Source: CAZAFL01 sp964484465
GTDB taxonomy: Bacteria > Bacteroidota > Ignavibacteria > UBA10030 > SZUA-254
NCBI GenBank assembly: GCA_964484465.1
Contig: CAZAFL010000017.1
Coordinates: forward strand, 3,628 to 67,627
DNA: 64,000 nt
Direction: 5' to 3'
The position numbers were made by a program, and so were the translations under genes. Shown here one piece after another: positions 52,379 to 61,440 of this stretch (position 1 is the stretch's first letter; each line of letters starts with the position of its first letter). The notes under the pieces were generated by a model that worked only from the letters and a program-made list of their open reading frames with translations, ran no database searches and was not told the DNA's origin.

Positions 52379-54226
52379 ATGCCTCGTACAATAAATATCC
52401 TCCCGGAAAATCTCGCGAACAAGATAGCAGCAGGCGAAGTGGTACAGCGTCCGGCTTCGGTGGTAAAGGAATTGCTGGAGAATTCTCTCGATGCGGGGTC
52501 AACGACGCTGACAGTTATTATCAAAGATGCCGGGAAAAAACTTATCCAGGTGATCGACGATGGCGGGGGTATGAGCAGTGAAGATGCAGCAATAGCGTTC
52601 GAACGTCATGCAACCAGCAAGATTTCATCGTATGAAGATCTGGAACATTTGCGCACTCTCGGTTTTCGCGGCGAGGCACTTGCCTCGATCGCTGCCATTT
52701 CCCATGTCGAATTACGAACTCGTCAACCACAACATGAGGTGGGCACGAAAGTCCGCATCGAAGGAGGTTTGCTCCTGGATATTTCCGAAGAAGCGACGGG
52801 AGCGGGAACGTCGGTCAGTGTCAAAAACCTGTTTTACAATACACCGGGTAGACGGAATTTTCAAAAAAGCAATAATACCGAGTTTAAGCATATCGTTGAT
52901 GTCGTAACGCGGATTGCAATCTCCCATCCGGAACTGTCAATCAAATTTGTCAGCGACGATGAGGTTATTTATAATTTACATGCAAGTTCCCCCAGGGATC
53001 GGTTGAAAGAGATTTTCGGGGTCTCTCTTACCGATTCCCTTATCGAGTTTGAGGAACAGGGAGAGCTCGGAACACTAAGAGGGTTTCTTTGCAAGCCTGA
53101 TTTTGCACGAAAAACTCGAACCGAACAGTACCTTTTCCTGAACAATCGATTCATTATGAACAAGAGCATCAACCATGCGGTTTTTCAGGCGTATGAACAT
53201 TTACTGGAAAAAGGAAGCTTTCCGTTGTTCGTGTTATTCTTAACTATCGACCCTCACGCAGTTGATGTAAATGTTCATCCTTCCAAAATGGAAGTAAAGT
53301 TTGCCGACGAATCATCGATATACCGCCTCGTGCTTTCTTCCGTCCGAAAGTCATTATCGACTCACGACCTGATTCCCACGGCAAACCTTAAAGAAACGCC
53401 TTTTGAGCAGGAGATCGGTTTTAAGTTGGAATCGAGAGCTGTGCCCGCGCGGCAACGGGTATCGAGGTGGGATGAATTGATCCGCGTGACCGCCCCTGAG
53501 GATAATGTATCGGGACCCCCTGAAATTTCTGCCGACTCATCACAGACAAATTTTGATTCGTTTATCGTGAAGGGAATCGAAAATAAATTCGAACAGATAC
53601 ATCACTCCCCCGATAAGTCTCAGGACACGCAGGAAACACAGACTCCCCTGAAGGTACGGGGGGCCGCCTGGCAATTTCATAATAAATATCTGTTGATTCC
53701 GCTGGTCGACAGTATTATGATCGTCGATCAGCATGCCGCTCATGAACGTGTTCTGTATGAGAGGGCAGTAAATAGATTTAGCGAGGCAACGCCAAGATCC
53801 CAACAGCTTTTGTTTCCTCAGACAATTGAAATGAATGCCGGAGATATTGCACTGGTACAGCAGCTGTTACCATTCTTTGAAGGTCTGGGCTTCAATGTCA
53901 AAGTATTCGGGAAAACAACCCTCATAGTGGATGGTGTTCCCACCGATGTCAAACCGGGGGATGAAGCGACAATTCTTCAGGACATGCTTGACCTTTATAA
54001 GGAAGATAGTAATGATATCAAACTGGAGCCCCGGGAGAAACTGATGAAATCTTTTTCCTGTAAGGCTGCGATAAAGGCAGGCGATCCTTTGAACGAGACG
54101 GAAATGCATTCGTTACTCGACCAACTTTTTTTGACCCGGCTTCCGTATTCTTGCCCGCATGGCCGCCCGGTGATTATCACTCTTTCATTATCGGAACTGG
54201 ACCGGCGCTTCGGGAGGACATCATAA
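52379..54226 (+). CDS. mutL: DNA mismatch repair protein MutL
   Basis: 615 aa. The N-terminal GHKL ATPase has LENSLDAGST, DDGGGM and GFRGEALASIAA; a linker of about 100 residues follows. The C-terminal domain has DQHAAHERVLYE, matching the DQHA-x2-E-x4-E endonuclease motif, plus SCKAAIKAGD and CPHGRPV. So this is the nicking type of MutL found in bacteria without MutH. It starts 8 nt after the epimerase. Confidence 0.95.
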   Translation: MPRTINILPENLANKIAAGEVVQRPASVVKELLENSLDAGSTTLTVIIKDAGKKLIQVIDDGGGMSSEDAAIAFERHATSKISSYEDLEHLRTLGFRGEALASIAAISHVELRTRQPQHEVGTKVRIEGGLLLDISEEATGAGTSVSVKNLFYNTPGRRNFQKSNNTEFKHIVDVVTRIAISHPELSIKFVSDDEVIYNLHASSPRDRLKEIFGVSLTDSLIEFEEQGELGTLRGFLCKPDFARKTRTEQYLFLNNRFIMNKSINHAVFQAYEHLLEKGSFPLFVLFLTIDPHAVDVNVHPSKMEVKFADESSIYRLVLSSVRKSLSTHDLIPTANLKETPFEQEIGFKLESRAVPARQRVSRWDELIRVTAPEDNVSGPPEISADSSQTNFDSFIVKGIENKFEQIHHSPDKSQDTQETQTPLKVRGAAWQFHNKYLLIPLVDSIMIVDQHAAHERVLYERAVNRFSEATPRSQQLLFPQTIEMNAGDIALVQQLLPFFEGLGFNVKVFGKTTLIVDGVPTDVKPGDEATILQDMLDLYKEDSNDIKLEPREKLMKSFSCKAAIKAGDPLNETEMHSLLDQLFLTRLPYSCPHGRPVIITLSLSELDRRFGRTS

Positions 54227-54266
54227 CCGCAAAATGTGGCACAACTTTACTCTTGAGGAGATGCCA

Positions 54267-55325
54267 ATGAAACTATTTTTCATGCAACCGTGCACAGGTA
54301 CCTTAATATTATTTTTGGCTGCCGCGTTCCTGGAAGGACAGGCTCATGCGCAGTCGCTGGGGTCACAGCACCCTGTACGGATTGTTATTCATGGGGGGGC
54401 TGGAACAATCCTCAGAAGTAATATGACTCCTGAGCGGGAAAAGGAGTACCGGGAAAAACTTACTGAAGCGCTGCTGGAAGGATACAAAATCCTGAGCAAC
54501 AATGGAACAAGTATGGATGCTGTGGAAGCTGTCATCAGGATATTAGAGGATTCCCCTCTGTTCAATGCTGGGAAAGGAGCGGTATTCACGCACGAAGGAA
54601 CAAACGAATTAGACGCCTCGGTAATGGATGGTAACACGTTAAAAGCAGGGGCAGTAGCTGCCGTCAGCCATGTGAAGAATCCAATTTCGCTCGCGCGGTT
54701 AGTGATGGAACAGTCCCCTCATGTGATGCTGGTCGGAGAGGGCGCAGAATCCTTTGCAAAACAACACAACGTTGAGCTTGTATCCCAGGATTACTTTTAC
54801 ACCGACCGGCGTTGGAAAGAACTTCAGCAGGCGAAAGAACGTGAAGCGAACAAACAGGATTCTTCCCTTCAACAACAAAAAAAACCGTCTCCTGCGGATT
54901 CATCCGAACACAAACATGGCACAGTAGGATGCGTTGCATTAGATAACATGGGAAATCTTGCCGCGGGGACATCCACAGGCGGAACAACAAACAAAAGATT
55001 CGGTCGCGTGGGAGATTCACCAATTATCGGGGCCGGAACGTACGCAAACAATAGTACATGTGCGGTATCAGCTACCGGTGACGGTGAATATTTCATCCGG
55101 TTAGCCGTCGCTCACGATATCTCCGCGCTCGTGGGATATCAACACATGCTGTTAGAAAAGGCTGCCGCGACGGTTATCGATAAAGTTGGAAAGCTTGGGG
55201 GCACCGGTGGGGTTATCGCGCTTGACAGGGAAGGCAATATGGCGTTAGAGTTTAACACTGCGGGCATGTACCGTGCATATATCGATGAGCATGGCAAACC
55301 CGTCGTCCTTATTTACCGCGAATGA
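54267..55325 (+). CDS. Exported isoaspartyl peptidase / type III L-asparaginase
   Basis: Ntn-hydrolase that clears isoaspartyl dipeptides or asparagine (352 aa). The precursor self-cleaves before the threonine of HGTVGCVALD, giving alpha and beta chains. HGGAGTI at the N-terminus, GAVFTHEGTNELDASVMDG and AAGTSTGGTTNKRFGRVGDSPIIGAG blocks are intact. ATG at 54267 follows GAGGAG and gives a signal peptide (ending AHAQ), so it acts in the periplasm. An in-frame ATG at 54234 is less likely. Confidence 0.9.
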   Translation: MKLFFMQPCTGTLILFLAAAFLEGQAHAQSLGSQHPVRIVIHGGAGTILRSNMTPEREKEYREKLTEALLEGYKILSNNGTSMDAVEAVIRILEDSPLFNAGKGAVFTHEGTNELDASVMDGNTLKAGAVAAVSHVKNPISLARLVMEQSPHVMLVGEGAESFAKQHNVELVSQDYFYTDRRWKELQQAKEREANKQDSSLQQQKKPSPADSSEHKHGTVGCVALDNMGNLAAGTSTGGTTNKRFGRVGDSPIIGAGTYANNSTCAVSATGDGEYFIRLAVAHDISALVGYQHMLLEKAAATVIDKVGKLGGTGGVIALDREGNMALEFNTAGMYRAYIDEHGKPVVLIYRE

Positions 55326-55343
55326 CGAGATAACACCGCTGCT

Positions 55344-56582
55344 CTACCTCTGAAGTTGTTTTTTAAAGTATGCAAACATGCCGAAGGCGCGGGCAGCTTC
55401 TCCCTGTCCATGTACTGTTCCCACTTCATCGACACCGTACCCTTGCTCGCCACCGTTGGGATTCCACCCGTTGCGGATGCCGTTATCACTTTCCCGGTGC
55501 AAGGTAACCGTTGCCATTCCGTGATGGTTTGTCCAAACGTGTTCCAACATCTTTTCAATTTTATCGGGGATATCGTGTAAGTCGTCGGGAGCAATTGCAT
55601 ACGCATCAAGTAAATAGTTTACAAAAGCGCCATTACCATCCATGCGTATCTGGAAATAATCATCACGGTCAACCCATCCGGTGTCGGGATTCATGACCCG
55701 CTGTGCCGTTAAGATCGTGATTTTTTTATATTTCTGGTTATGAGTTATTGTGAACAACATTGCTCCGAGTGAGCAATACTCGGATCCTTCCCATCCCAAT
55801 TCTTTGCCGAATGCAACAACTCCATTTTTTCCTTCCCATTTACCGTTCCCTTTATACAATTGTTGTTGAATACCGGAGTAGGTCTTATCTCCGTTCCAAA
55901 CGAGCAGGGCGTCATCGAGGAAACGTTGTTCACCTGTCGCTTCATACAGCCGGCATGCAACGGTTGCCATCTGATTCATCGCGCTGTTGGTGAAAATTTT
56001 TTGGTTTGAGTGTAATGAAGGGGGATAATTATACCAACTCCAGTATCCCTCGAAGTGTGATAACCTTCCCTGCATTCTTGCCTCGTCGTAACGGTGTATG
56101 GCGTCTTCCACTAATTGACCGTACTTTTTATCGGTGAGTTTCCACCAGATCATTTCTGCAAGACATACCCATGCACGGTCATCAACCCAGGTACCCGGAC
56201 ACATATTCCGGAGGTCATGGTCGACAAGATGAAAGCGCAGGAGAGAAGAATCTCCTGTTGCAGCAAAGAGGTACGCGTCACCGATTGCCCCGTATGCTCC
56301 CTCCCAGCATGGTGTGTAAACATCATGGAAAAGGGCATCCACTGCATAAGACCTTTGTAGCCAGATGTCTTTCGGAGAAACATTATTTGTTGTTGGGGGG
56401 ACCTTTTTTTCTGGTTGGGAGACTGTTAAAGGCCGAGAATAATGTCGTGGATTGAATACCCTGGCAATGACCACAACCACGATAATACCAACCATACCGA
56501 TTGTGAAAATAACCCTTTTCGGAGAACTTCTGTGCTGGTTTGTAGGCTTGATGTGACCTCTTGATTTGCTTGATCTTGCCAT
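55344..56582 (-). CDS. Membrane-anchored glycoside hydrolase family 76 protein
   Basis: 412 aa on the minus strand, one of only two such genes here. An N-terminal basic stretch and one membrane helix (about 24-43) anchor an extracytoplasmic (alpha/alpha)6 barrel. WVDDRAW holds the consecutive aspartates Asp134/Asp135 that mark GH76 alpha-1,6-mannanases. Further fits are EAIYGAIGD-like EGAYGAIGD, WYNYPPSLHSNQKIFTNSAMNQMA, and HGQGEAARAFGMFAY. Substrate may be a mannan or other alpha-glycan. ATG at 56582 is used; the frame runs a further 23 codons upstream. It is divergent from the mutase gene. Confidence 0.85.
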   Translation of the reverse strand: MARSSKSRGHIKPTNQHRSSPKRVIFTIGMVGIIVVVVIARVFNPRHYSRPLTVSQPEKKVPPTTNNVSPKDIWLQRSYAVDALFHDVYTPCWEGAYGAIGDAYLFAATGDSSLLRFHLVDHDLRNMCPGTWVDDRAWVCLAEMIWWKLTDKKYGQLVEDAIHRYDEARMQGRLSHFEGYWSWYNYPPSLHSNQKIFTNSAMNQMATVACRLYEATGEQRFLDDALLVWNGDKTYSGIQQQLYKGNGKWEGKNGVVAFGKELGWEGSEYCSLGAMLFTITHNQKYKKITILTAQRVMNPDTGWVDRDDYFQIRMDGNGAFVNYLLDAYAIAPDDLHDIPDKIEKMLEHVWTNHHGMATVTLHRESDNGIRNGWNPNGGEQGYGVDEVGTVHGQGEAARAFGMFAYFKKQLQR

Positions 56583-56667
56583 GTTTATGTGATCAATTAC
56601 GATATGAGAAAAGACTCGGATTTCTGTTTCAAGTATACGATGTATTTCCAACGTTTACAAATTCTTC

Positions 56668-56689
56668 CCTGTTTTGAAAAGAAAACAGG
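56668..56689. promoter_or_regulatory. Inverted repeat between divergent GH76 and mutase genes
   Basis: CCTGTTTT (56668-56675) and AAAACAGG (56682-56689) form a perfect 8-bp dyad with a 6-bp centre. No T-run follows on either strand, so an operator is more likely than a terminator. It lies 86 bp from the GH76 start and 57 bp from the mutase start. Confidence 0.35.
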
Positions 56690-56745
56690 AATTTGTATCT
56701 TGAAATTAAAGAAGAACTCAGTCCTCTATTCATCGGAAAAAGGAA

Positions 56746-58410
56746 ATGAATACAAACCATTTCGACGAAATTCGTTCGAGAAAAAAGAAGTGGGTCGAAA
56801 AGGCACAACAAAGTAAGACACTGCCGATAAAATTTACAACGATATCGGGTGAACCCACCGAATTGCTGTACACTCCCGATGATATTGCTCACCTTAATTA
56901 CCTCATGGAAATTGGATTTCCTGGCGAATATCCGTACACGCGCGGAATCCACCATAATATGTATCGCGGGAAATTATGGACGATGCGTCAATTTGCGGGT
57001 TTTGGAACTCCCGAGGATACCAACGAACGGTACCATTATCTGCTTGATCATGGACAAACAGGTCTATCTGTCGCATTTGACCTTCCCACACTAATGGGAC
57101 GGGATTGCGATGACCCTCAATCGGAAGGGGAAGTTGGGATTTGCGGTGTTTCAGTTAGTTCCCTCGCCGATATGGAAGTTCTTTTCAAAGGTATTCATCT
57201 AGCGGACATCTCCACATCGATGACGATTAATGCCCCTTCTGCGATGATGCTGGCGTTTTATATTGCCGTTGCGCAGAAGCAGGGCTCGAAAAATCAACAA
57301 CTGCGAGGAACTCTTCAGGCAGATATTCTCAAAGAATATATTGCACAGAAAGAGTGGATATTTCCGCCGCTTCCCTCGATGCGTATCATCACCGACATGT
57401 TTCAATATTGTACGCACGAAATGCCACAATGGAATCCAATTTCAGTAAGCGGGTACCATATCCGGGAAGCCGGGTCGACTGCAATACAGGAACTTGCATT
57501 TACACTTGCCGATGGATTTGCTTATGTCGAAGCGGGAATTGAAAAAGGATTGGACGTTGATGATTTTGCACCGCGGTTGTCATTCTTTTTTAATTCGCAC
57601 CTCGACTTTTTTGAGGAGATAGCAAAATTTCGTGCCGCACGCCGCATTTATGCAAAGAGAATGAAGAATAAATATGGCGCGAAAAACCCCCGCTCATGGA
57701 TGTTGCGTTTTCATACGCAAACGGCAGGGTGCTCATTGACTGCCCAGCAACCTGAAAATAATATTGTGCGGACGGCGTTTGAAGCGCTTGCCGGGGTACT
57801 GGGTGGCACGCAATCTCTCCACACCAATTCGATGGATGAAACCCTCGCATTACCTTCCGAAAAAGCTGTAAAGATTGCTCTTCGCACCCAGCAAATTATT
57901 GCTCATGAAATCGGTGTAACGAACACAATTGATCCGCTCGCAGGGAGTTACTTCGTTGAGGCTTTGACGGATCGCATGGAGCACGAAGCAGAAGCATATT
58001 TTGAAAAAATTGATTCTCTCGGCGGAGTGATTCAGGCAATTGAAGCAGGTTTTTTTCAGCGCGAAATAGCAGAAGCCGCTTACCGCTATCAACAGGAACT
58101 TGACCGGAAGGAAAAGATTATCGTTGGTGTGAATGAGTTTCTCGAGGAAGAAAAAGAAATTGAAATTCCACTTCTCACGATTTCCCCCGAAGTTGAAATC
58201 AAGCAAAAGAAACGCATTGCGGAGGTTCGCTCAAGCCGGAATCAGAAGGAGGTCGCACGATCGCTCGAAGAGTTGCATAGGGCCGCGGAAGACGGGTCGA
58301 ACCTGATTCCCCATCTCCTCAACTGCACAAGAGCCTATGTCACACTCGGAGAAATGTGTCACACTCTTGCCGAGGTCTTTGGCGTCTACGAAGAGCCGGC
58401 AGTATTTTGA
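56746..58410 (+). CDS. Methylmalonyl-CoA-mutase-family acyl-CoA mutase, large subunit
   Basis: Adenosylcobalamin-dependent carbon-skeleton mutase, catalytic barrel only (554 aa). WTMRQFAGFGTPEDTNERYHYLL, GLSVAFDLPTLMGRD and LRFHTQTAGCSLTAQQPENNI are family blocks. There is no C-terminal B12-binding domain, so a separate small subunit is needed and none is in the window. At the substrate loop RG-P-Y-A-T-M-Y of methylmalonyl-CoA mutase this protein reads RGIHHNMY (66-73), with His69 where Tyr89 binds the substrate. Methylmalonyl, isobutyryl or another acyl-CoA is possible. Immediately followed by a UbiA-family gene. Confidence 0.88.
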   Translation: MNTNHFDEIRSRKKKWVEKAQQSKTLPIKFTTISGEPTELLYTPDDIAHLNYLMEIGFPGEYPYTRGIHHNMYRGKLWTMRQFAGFGTPEDTNERYHYLLDHGQTGLSVAFDLPTLMGRDCDDPQSEGEVGICGVSVSSLADMEVLFKGIHLADISTSMTINAPSAMMLAFYIAVAQKQGSKNQQLRGTLQADILKEYIAQKEWIFPPLPSMRIITDMFQYCTHEMPQWNPISVSGYHIREAGSTAIQELAFTLADGFAYVEAGIEKGLDVDDFAPRLSFFFNSHLDFFEEIAKFRAARRIYAKRMKNKYGAKNPRSWMLRFHTQTAGCSLTAQQPENNIVRTAFEALAGVLGGTQSLHTNSMDETLALPSEKAVKIALRTQQIIAHEIGVTNTIDPLAGSYFVEALTDRMEHEAEAYFEKIDSLGGVIQAIEAGFFQREIAEAAYRYQQELDRKEKIIVGVNEFLEEEKEIEIPLLTISPEVEIKQKKRIAEVRSSRNQKEVARSLEELHRAAEDGSNLIPHLLNCTRAYVTLGEMCHTLAEVFGVYEEPAVF

Positions 58411-58412
58411 CC

Positions 58413-59294
58413 TTGGAGGGTAACATAAAATATATCTTTGCCTCAATGAGGCCGCAGCAATGGATCAAGAACTTGTTCCTGTTTGCTGCTCTCGTCTTTT
58501 CGGGCAATCTTTTCAACGCAAACTTTCTGCTCCTGACGATTGAAGGGTTCATCATCTTCTCGCTGACCTCAAGCGGTATCTATCTTTTTAATGATATTAC
58601 CGATCTGGAGAATGATAAACTTCATCCCGTAAAATCACTCCGGCCATTACCTGCGGGTAAACTGCCGAAATCTACTGCGACAATCACTTCGACGTTTCTG
58701 ATTGCCTTTGGGATTATAGGGGGTTTTTATGTAACAAAAGGATTCGGCGTTGTCCTTCTCATCTACGCAGTTATAAATGTGTTTTATTCCCTGAAGCTTA
58801 AGGAGATTGTCATCCTTGACGTCATGACAATCTCTGCCGGATTCGTGTTGAGAGTCGTCGGTGGAGCATTACTTATTAACGTGCCTACATCCGAATGGCT
58901 CATCATCTGCACGATACTGTTATCGTTATTCCTCGGTTTCAGTAAGCGGCGACAGGAATTAACGTATCTGGATGTCCAGGCTAATACACACAGGTCCGTG
59001 CTGCAGTATTATAGCATATATTTTCTCGATCAGATGATCGGCATTGTGACTGCATCGACCGTGATGTCGTACGCATTGTACACAATTTCCGAAGAAACGG
59101 TGAAAAAATTCGGAACGAGCCATTTGATTTATACTGTCCCGTTTGTTCTTTATGGGATTTTTCGGTATTTATATCTTGTTCATAAAAAGGAAGAGGGCGG
59201 GAATCCGACAAAGTTAGCGTTAACAGATGTTCCACTGATGGTGAATATCGTATTGTGGATTGTTACTGCGTGTATCATTATTTACGGTAGATGA
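58413..59294 (+). CDS. UbiA-family prenyltransferase, decaprenyl-phosphate phosphoribosyltransferase-like
   Basis: Integral membrane protein (about 293 aa, eight or nine helices). First motif NDITDLEND (60-68) with HPVKSLRPLPAG directly after; the RP(L)QWIKNLFLFAALVFS start matches the DPPR synthase branch, which joins phosphoribose to polyprenyl phosphate. A second aspartate motif DVMTISAGFVLRVVGG is present. The start is uncertain: TTG at 58413 is used, TTG at 58407 overlaps the mutase stop, and the good GGAGG (58415-58419) points to an ATA at 58425 rather than to a standard codon; ATG at 58446 would cut the helix. Confidence 0.8.
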   Translation: MEGNIKYIFASMRPQQWIKNLFLFAALVFSGNLFNANFLLLTIEGFIIFSLTSSGIYLFNDITDLENDKLHPVKSLRPLPAGKLPKSTATITSTFLIAFGIIGGFYVTKGFGVVLLIYAVINVFYSLKLKEIVILDVMTISAGFVLRVVGGALLINVPTSEWLIICTILLSLFLGFSKRRQELTYLDVQANTHRSVLQYYSIYFLDQMIGIVTASTVMSYALYTISEETVKKFGTSHLIYTVPFVLYGIFRYLYLVHKKEEGGNPTKLALTDVPLMVNIVLWIVTACIIIYGR

Positions 59295-59298
59295 GCCG

Positions 59299-60429
59299 AT
59301 GGCAAAATCAAAAGTAGCGGTCTTGAAAACGAAACCTGATACCGTATTGCAGGATATAGAACGTATTATGAATCTTGCAGGAGCAGAACAGGCGCTCAGA
59401 AAGAATATTCCGACCATTCTCAAGGATAATATTTCCTGGCACTTTCCATTTCCGGCAGCAAATACAACGCCGTGGCAGATGGAGGGAACGATCCTCGCGT
59501 TGAAGAAATCGGGATATGAGGAACAGGTGTGTGTGCAGAACAAAACTGTCGTGACGAATGCGTTCAAGGGTGAAGACCTCAATAATTATGTGCCGATTTT
59601 TAACAGGTACAATATCCCTGTACTGTATAATTTTAAGGAAAGCGATATCCGATGGGTTCAATATACCCCGAAGGCGCGCATGCACGTTCTCGACAAGATT
59701 TATTCCGACGGCATCATGATACCGGAATATTTTGAGGGAAAGAATATTGTCCACCTCCCGACGGTAAAATGTCATATTTACACGACCACCACAGGTGCAA
59801 TGAAGAACGCATTCGGCGGATTGCTGAATACGAAGCGACATTACACACACAGCTGGATTCATAAAACACTTGTCGACCTTCTGGCAATTCAAAAGGAAAT
59901 TCATAGCGGGATATTTGCCGTTATGGATGGCACGACCGCCGGTAACGGACCGGGACCGCGAACGATGTATCCTGTCGTGAAAGATTATATTTTGGCCAGC
60001 GCCGACCAGGTCGCTATCGATGCCGTTGCTGCAAAGATGATGGGTTTCGATCCATTAAGCATAGAGTATATTAACGTCGCACATCAGGATAAATTGGGGA
60101 CGGGGGATGTACGCGACATTGATATCATGGGAGATGATATTTCAAAAGAATCGTGGGGATTTCAGGTTGGAGACAACGGGGTAAGTTGGGCAGGCGATTT
60201 ACTCTGGTTTGGTCCTTTGAAGGGACTGCAAAAGCTCTTTTTCCATACACCGATGGTGAATGTGTTCATTGCGGGGTCGGAAGCGTACCATGATTATTAT
60301 CGATGGCCTTTGAAAGACAGGAAAACGTTCGAACAATGGCGGAAAGAAACTGACTGGGGCCAATTGTTCCAGCAGTATGAGACCGGTGAGGTGTGGCAAG
60401 AGCATGCAGCTGTTTCCCCTAAAACCTGA
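59299..60429 (+). CDS. DUF362-domain protein
   Basis: 376 aa. Recognisable DUF362 features are NISWHFPFPAANTTPWQMEG near the front, KNIVHLPTVKCHIYTTTTGAMKNAFGGLL in the middle and ADQVAIDAVAAKMMGFDP. There is no CxxCxxC ferredoxin motif. Biochemical function of DUF362 proteins is unknown; many are thought to be linked to redox or metal chemistry. It starts 5 nt after the prenyltransferase stop, so the two are likely co-expressed. ATG at 59299 is preferred over the earlier in-frame codon that lies inside the previous gene. Confidence 0.82.
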   Translation: MAKSKVAVLKTKPDTVLQDIERIMNLAGAEQALRKNIPTILKDNISWHFPFPAANTTPWQMEGTILALKKSGYEEQVCVQNKTVVTNAFKGEDLNNYVPIFNRYNIPVLYNFKESDIRWVQYTPKARMHVLDKIYSDGIMIPEYFEGKNIVHLPTVKCHIYTTTTGAMKNAFGGLLNTKRHYTHSWIHKTLVDLLAIQKEIHSGIFAVMDGTTAGNGPGPRTMYPVVKDYILASADQVAIDAVAAKMMGFDPLSIEYINVAHQDKLGTGDVRDIDIMGDDISKESWGFQVGDNGVSWAGDLLWFGPLKGLQKLFFHTPMVNVFIAGSEAYHDYYRWPLKDRKTFEQWRKETDWGQLFQQYETGEVWQEHAAVSPKT

Positions 60430-60494
60430 AATGGGAACGTGGAAGTTTGATTACTTCTCATAATATTCCATAACTACAAACGGTTTACCCCTGC

Positions 60495-61409
60495 TTGTCA
60501 CCTCAACGTCGCGCTGAAATTCTCCTTCTCTCCATCACCGTCATCTGGGGAAGCACCTTTGTCGTTACGAAGTCCATTCTCACTGAAAACTCTCCCCTTT
60601 TTTACAGCGGGATTAGATTCATTTTTGCCTCATCGATGTTGTTCGTGTTGTTTTATCGAACGTGTGTCACCAGCACAATATCAGCTATCAAGCATGGTTC
60701 GGTGCTTGGCTTTTTACTCTATGTAGGATTCGTTTTGCAGACGGTGGGTATTAACTATACGACAGCATCGAAGGCGGCATTCTTCACGGGGATGCTTGTT
60801 CCGCTGACGCCCGTTGTTCAATTCGCATCACGGCGTCTTTTCGTGCTTCCGAGTCGACCGTTGAAAGTTGGAAATATTCTTGGAGTAGTATGTGCCGCCG
60901 GAGGATTGTATCTGCTCACATCGCCGGAGGGGGCCGGTTTCAATATCGGTGATGCATTAAATCTGATTTGCGCATTGTTTTTTGCCGTTTTTATTGTCTA
61001 TCTCGACACAATCCCTAAAGAAACGGACAGGATTCAGCTTACGTTCATTCAATTTTTATTTTGTGGCGTTATCGGCCTGATTGTGGCGCTTCTGTTCGAG
61101 AATATTCGTATCTCATCTTCGGGCGGTTTTATTGCAGAATTACTCTATCTGACAATCTTTGCGACTGTCATCACGATGTGGATGCAAAACAGATATCAGG
61201 GGGATACAACGCCAACGCGTGCGGCGGTTATTTTTGCGATGGAGCCGGTTGTTGCTGCCATCTTTGCCTATTTTGTACGGGGCGAGATTATCGGAGCTCT
61301 CGGCATTCTTGGCGCCATTGTAATTGTAAGCGGTCTTATATTATCTGAATTCTCTGACGAGATTCCGCTGCTCAAACTCAGTCTTACTGCAGATACCACG
61401 GTAACGTGA
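60495..61409 (+). CDS. EamA/DMT-family transporter
   Basis: 304 aa with ten predicted membrane helices in two EamA halves (about 5-140 and 150-290). ITVIWGSTFVVTKSIL at the front and ATVITMWMQNRYQGDTTPTRAAVIFAMEPVVAAIFAYFVRGE are typical of drug/metabolite exporters. The substrate cannot be told. There is no ATG nearby; TTG at 60495 gives a natural N-terminus. It follows the DUF362 gene by 65 nt and faces the minus-strand GT39 gene. Confidence 0.87.
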   Translation: MSPQRRAEILLLSITVIWGSTFVVTKSILTENSPLFYSGIRFIFASSMLFVLFYRTCVTSTISAIKHGSVLGFLLYVGFVLQTVGINYTTASKAAFFTGMLVPLTPVVQFASRRLFVLPSRPLKVGNILGVVCAAGGLYLLTSPEGAGFNIGDALNLICALFFAVFIVYLDTIPKETDRIQLTFIQFLFCGVIGLIVALLFENIRISSSGGFIAELLYLTIFATVITMWMQNRYQGDTTPTRAAVIFAMEPVVAAIFAYFVRGEIIGALGILGAIVIVSGLILSEFSDEIPLLKLSLTADTTVT

Positions 61410-61440
61410 GTTACTCGATTGCACTAAGATTATATTCGCT

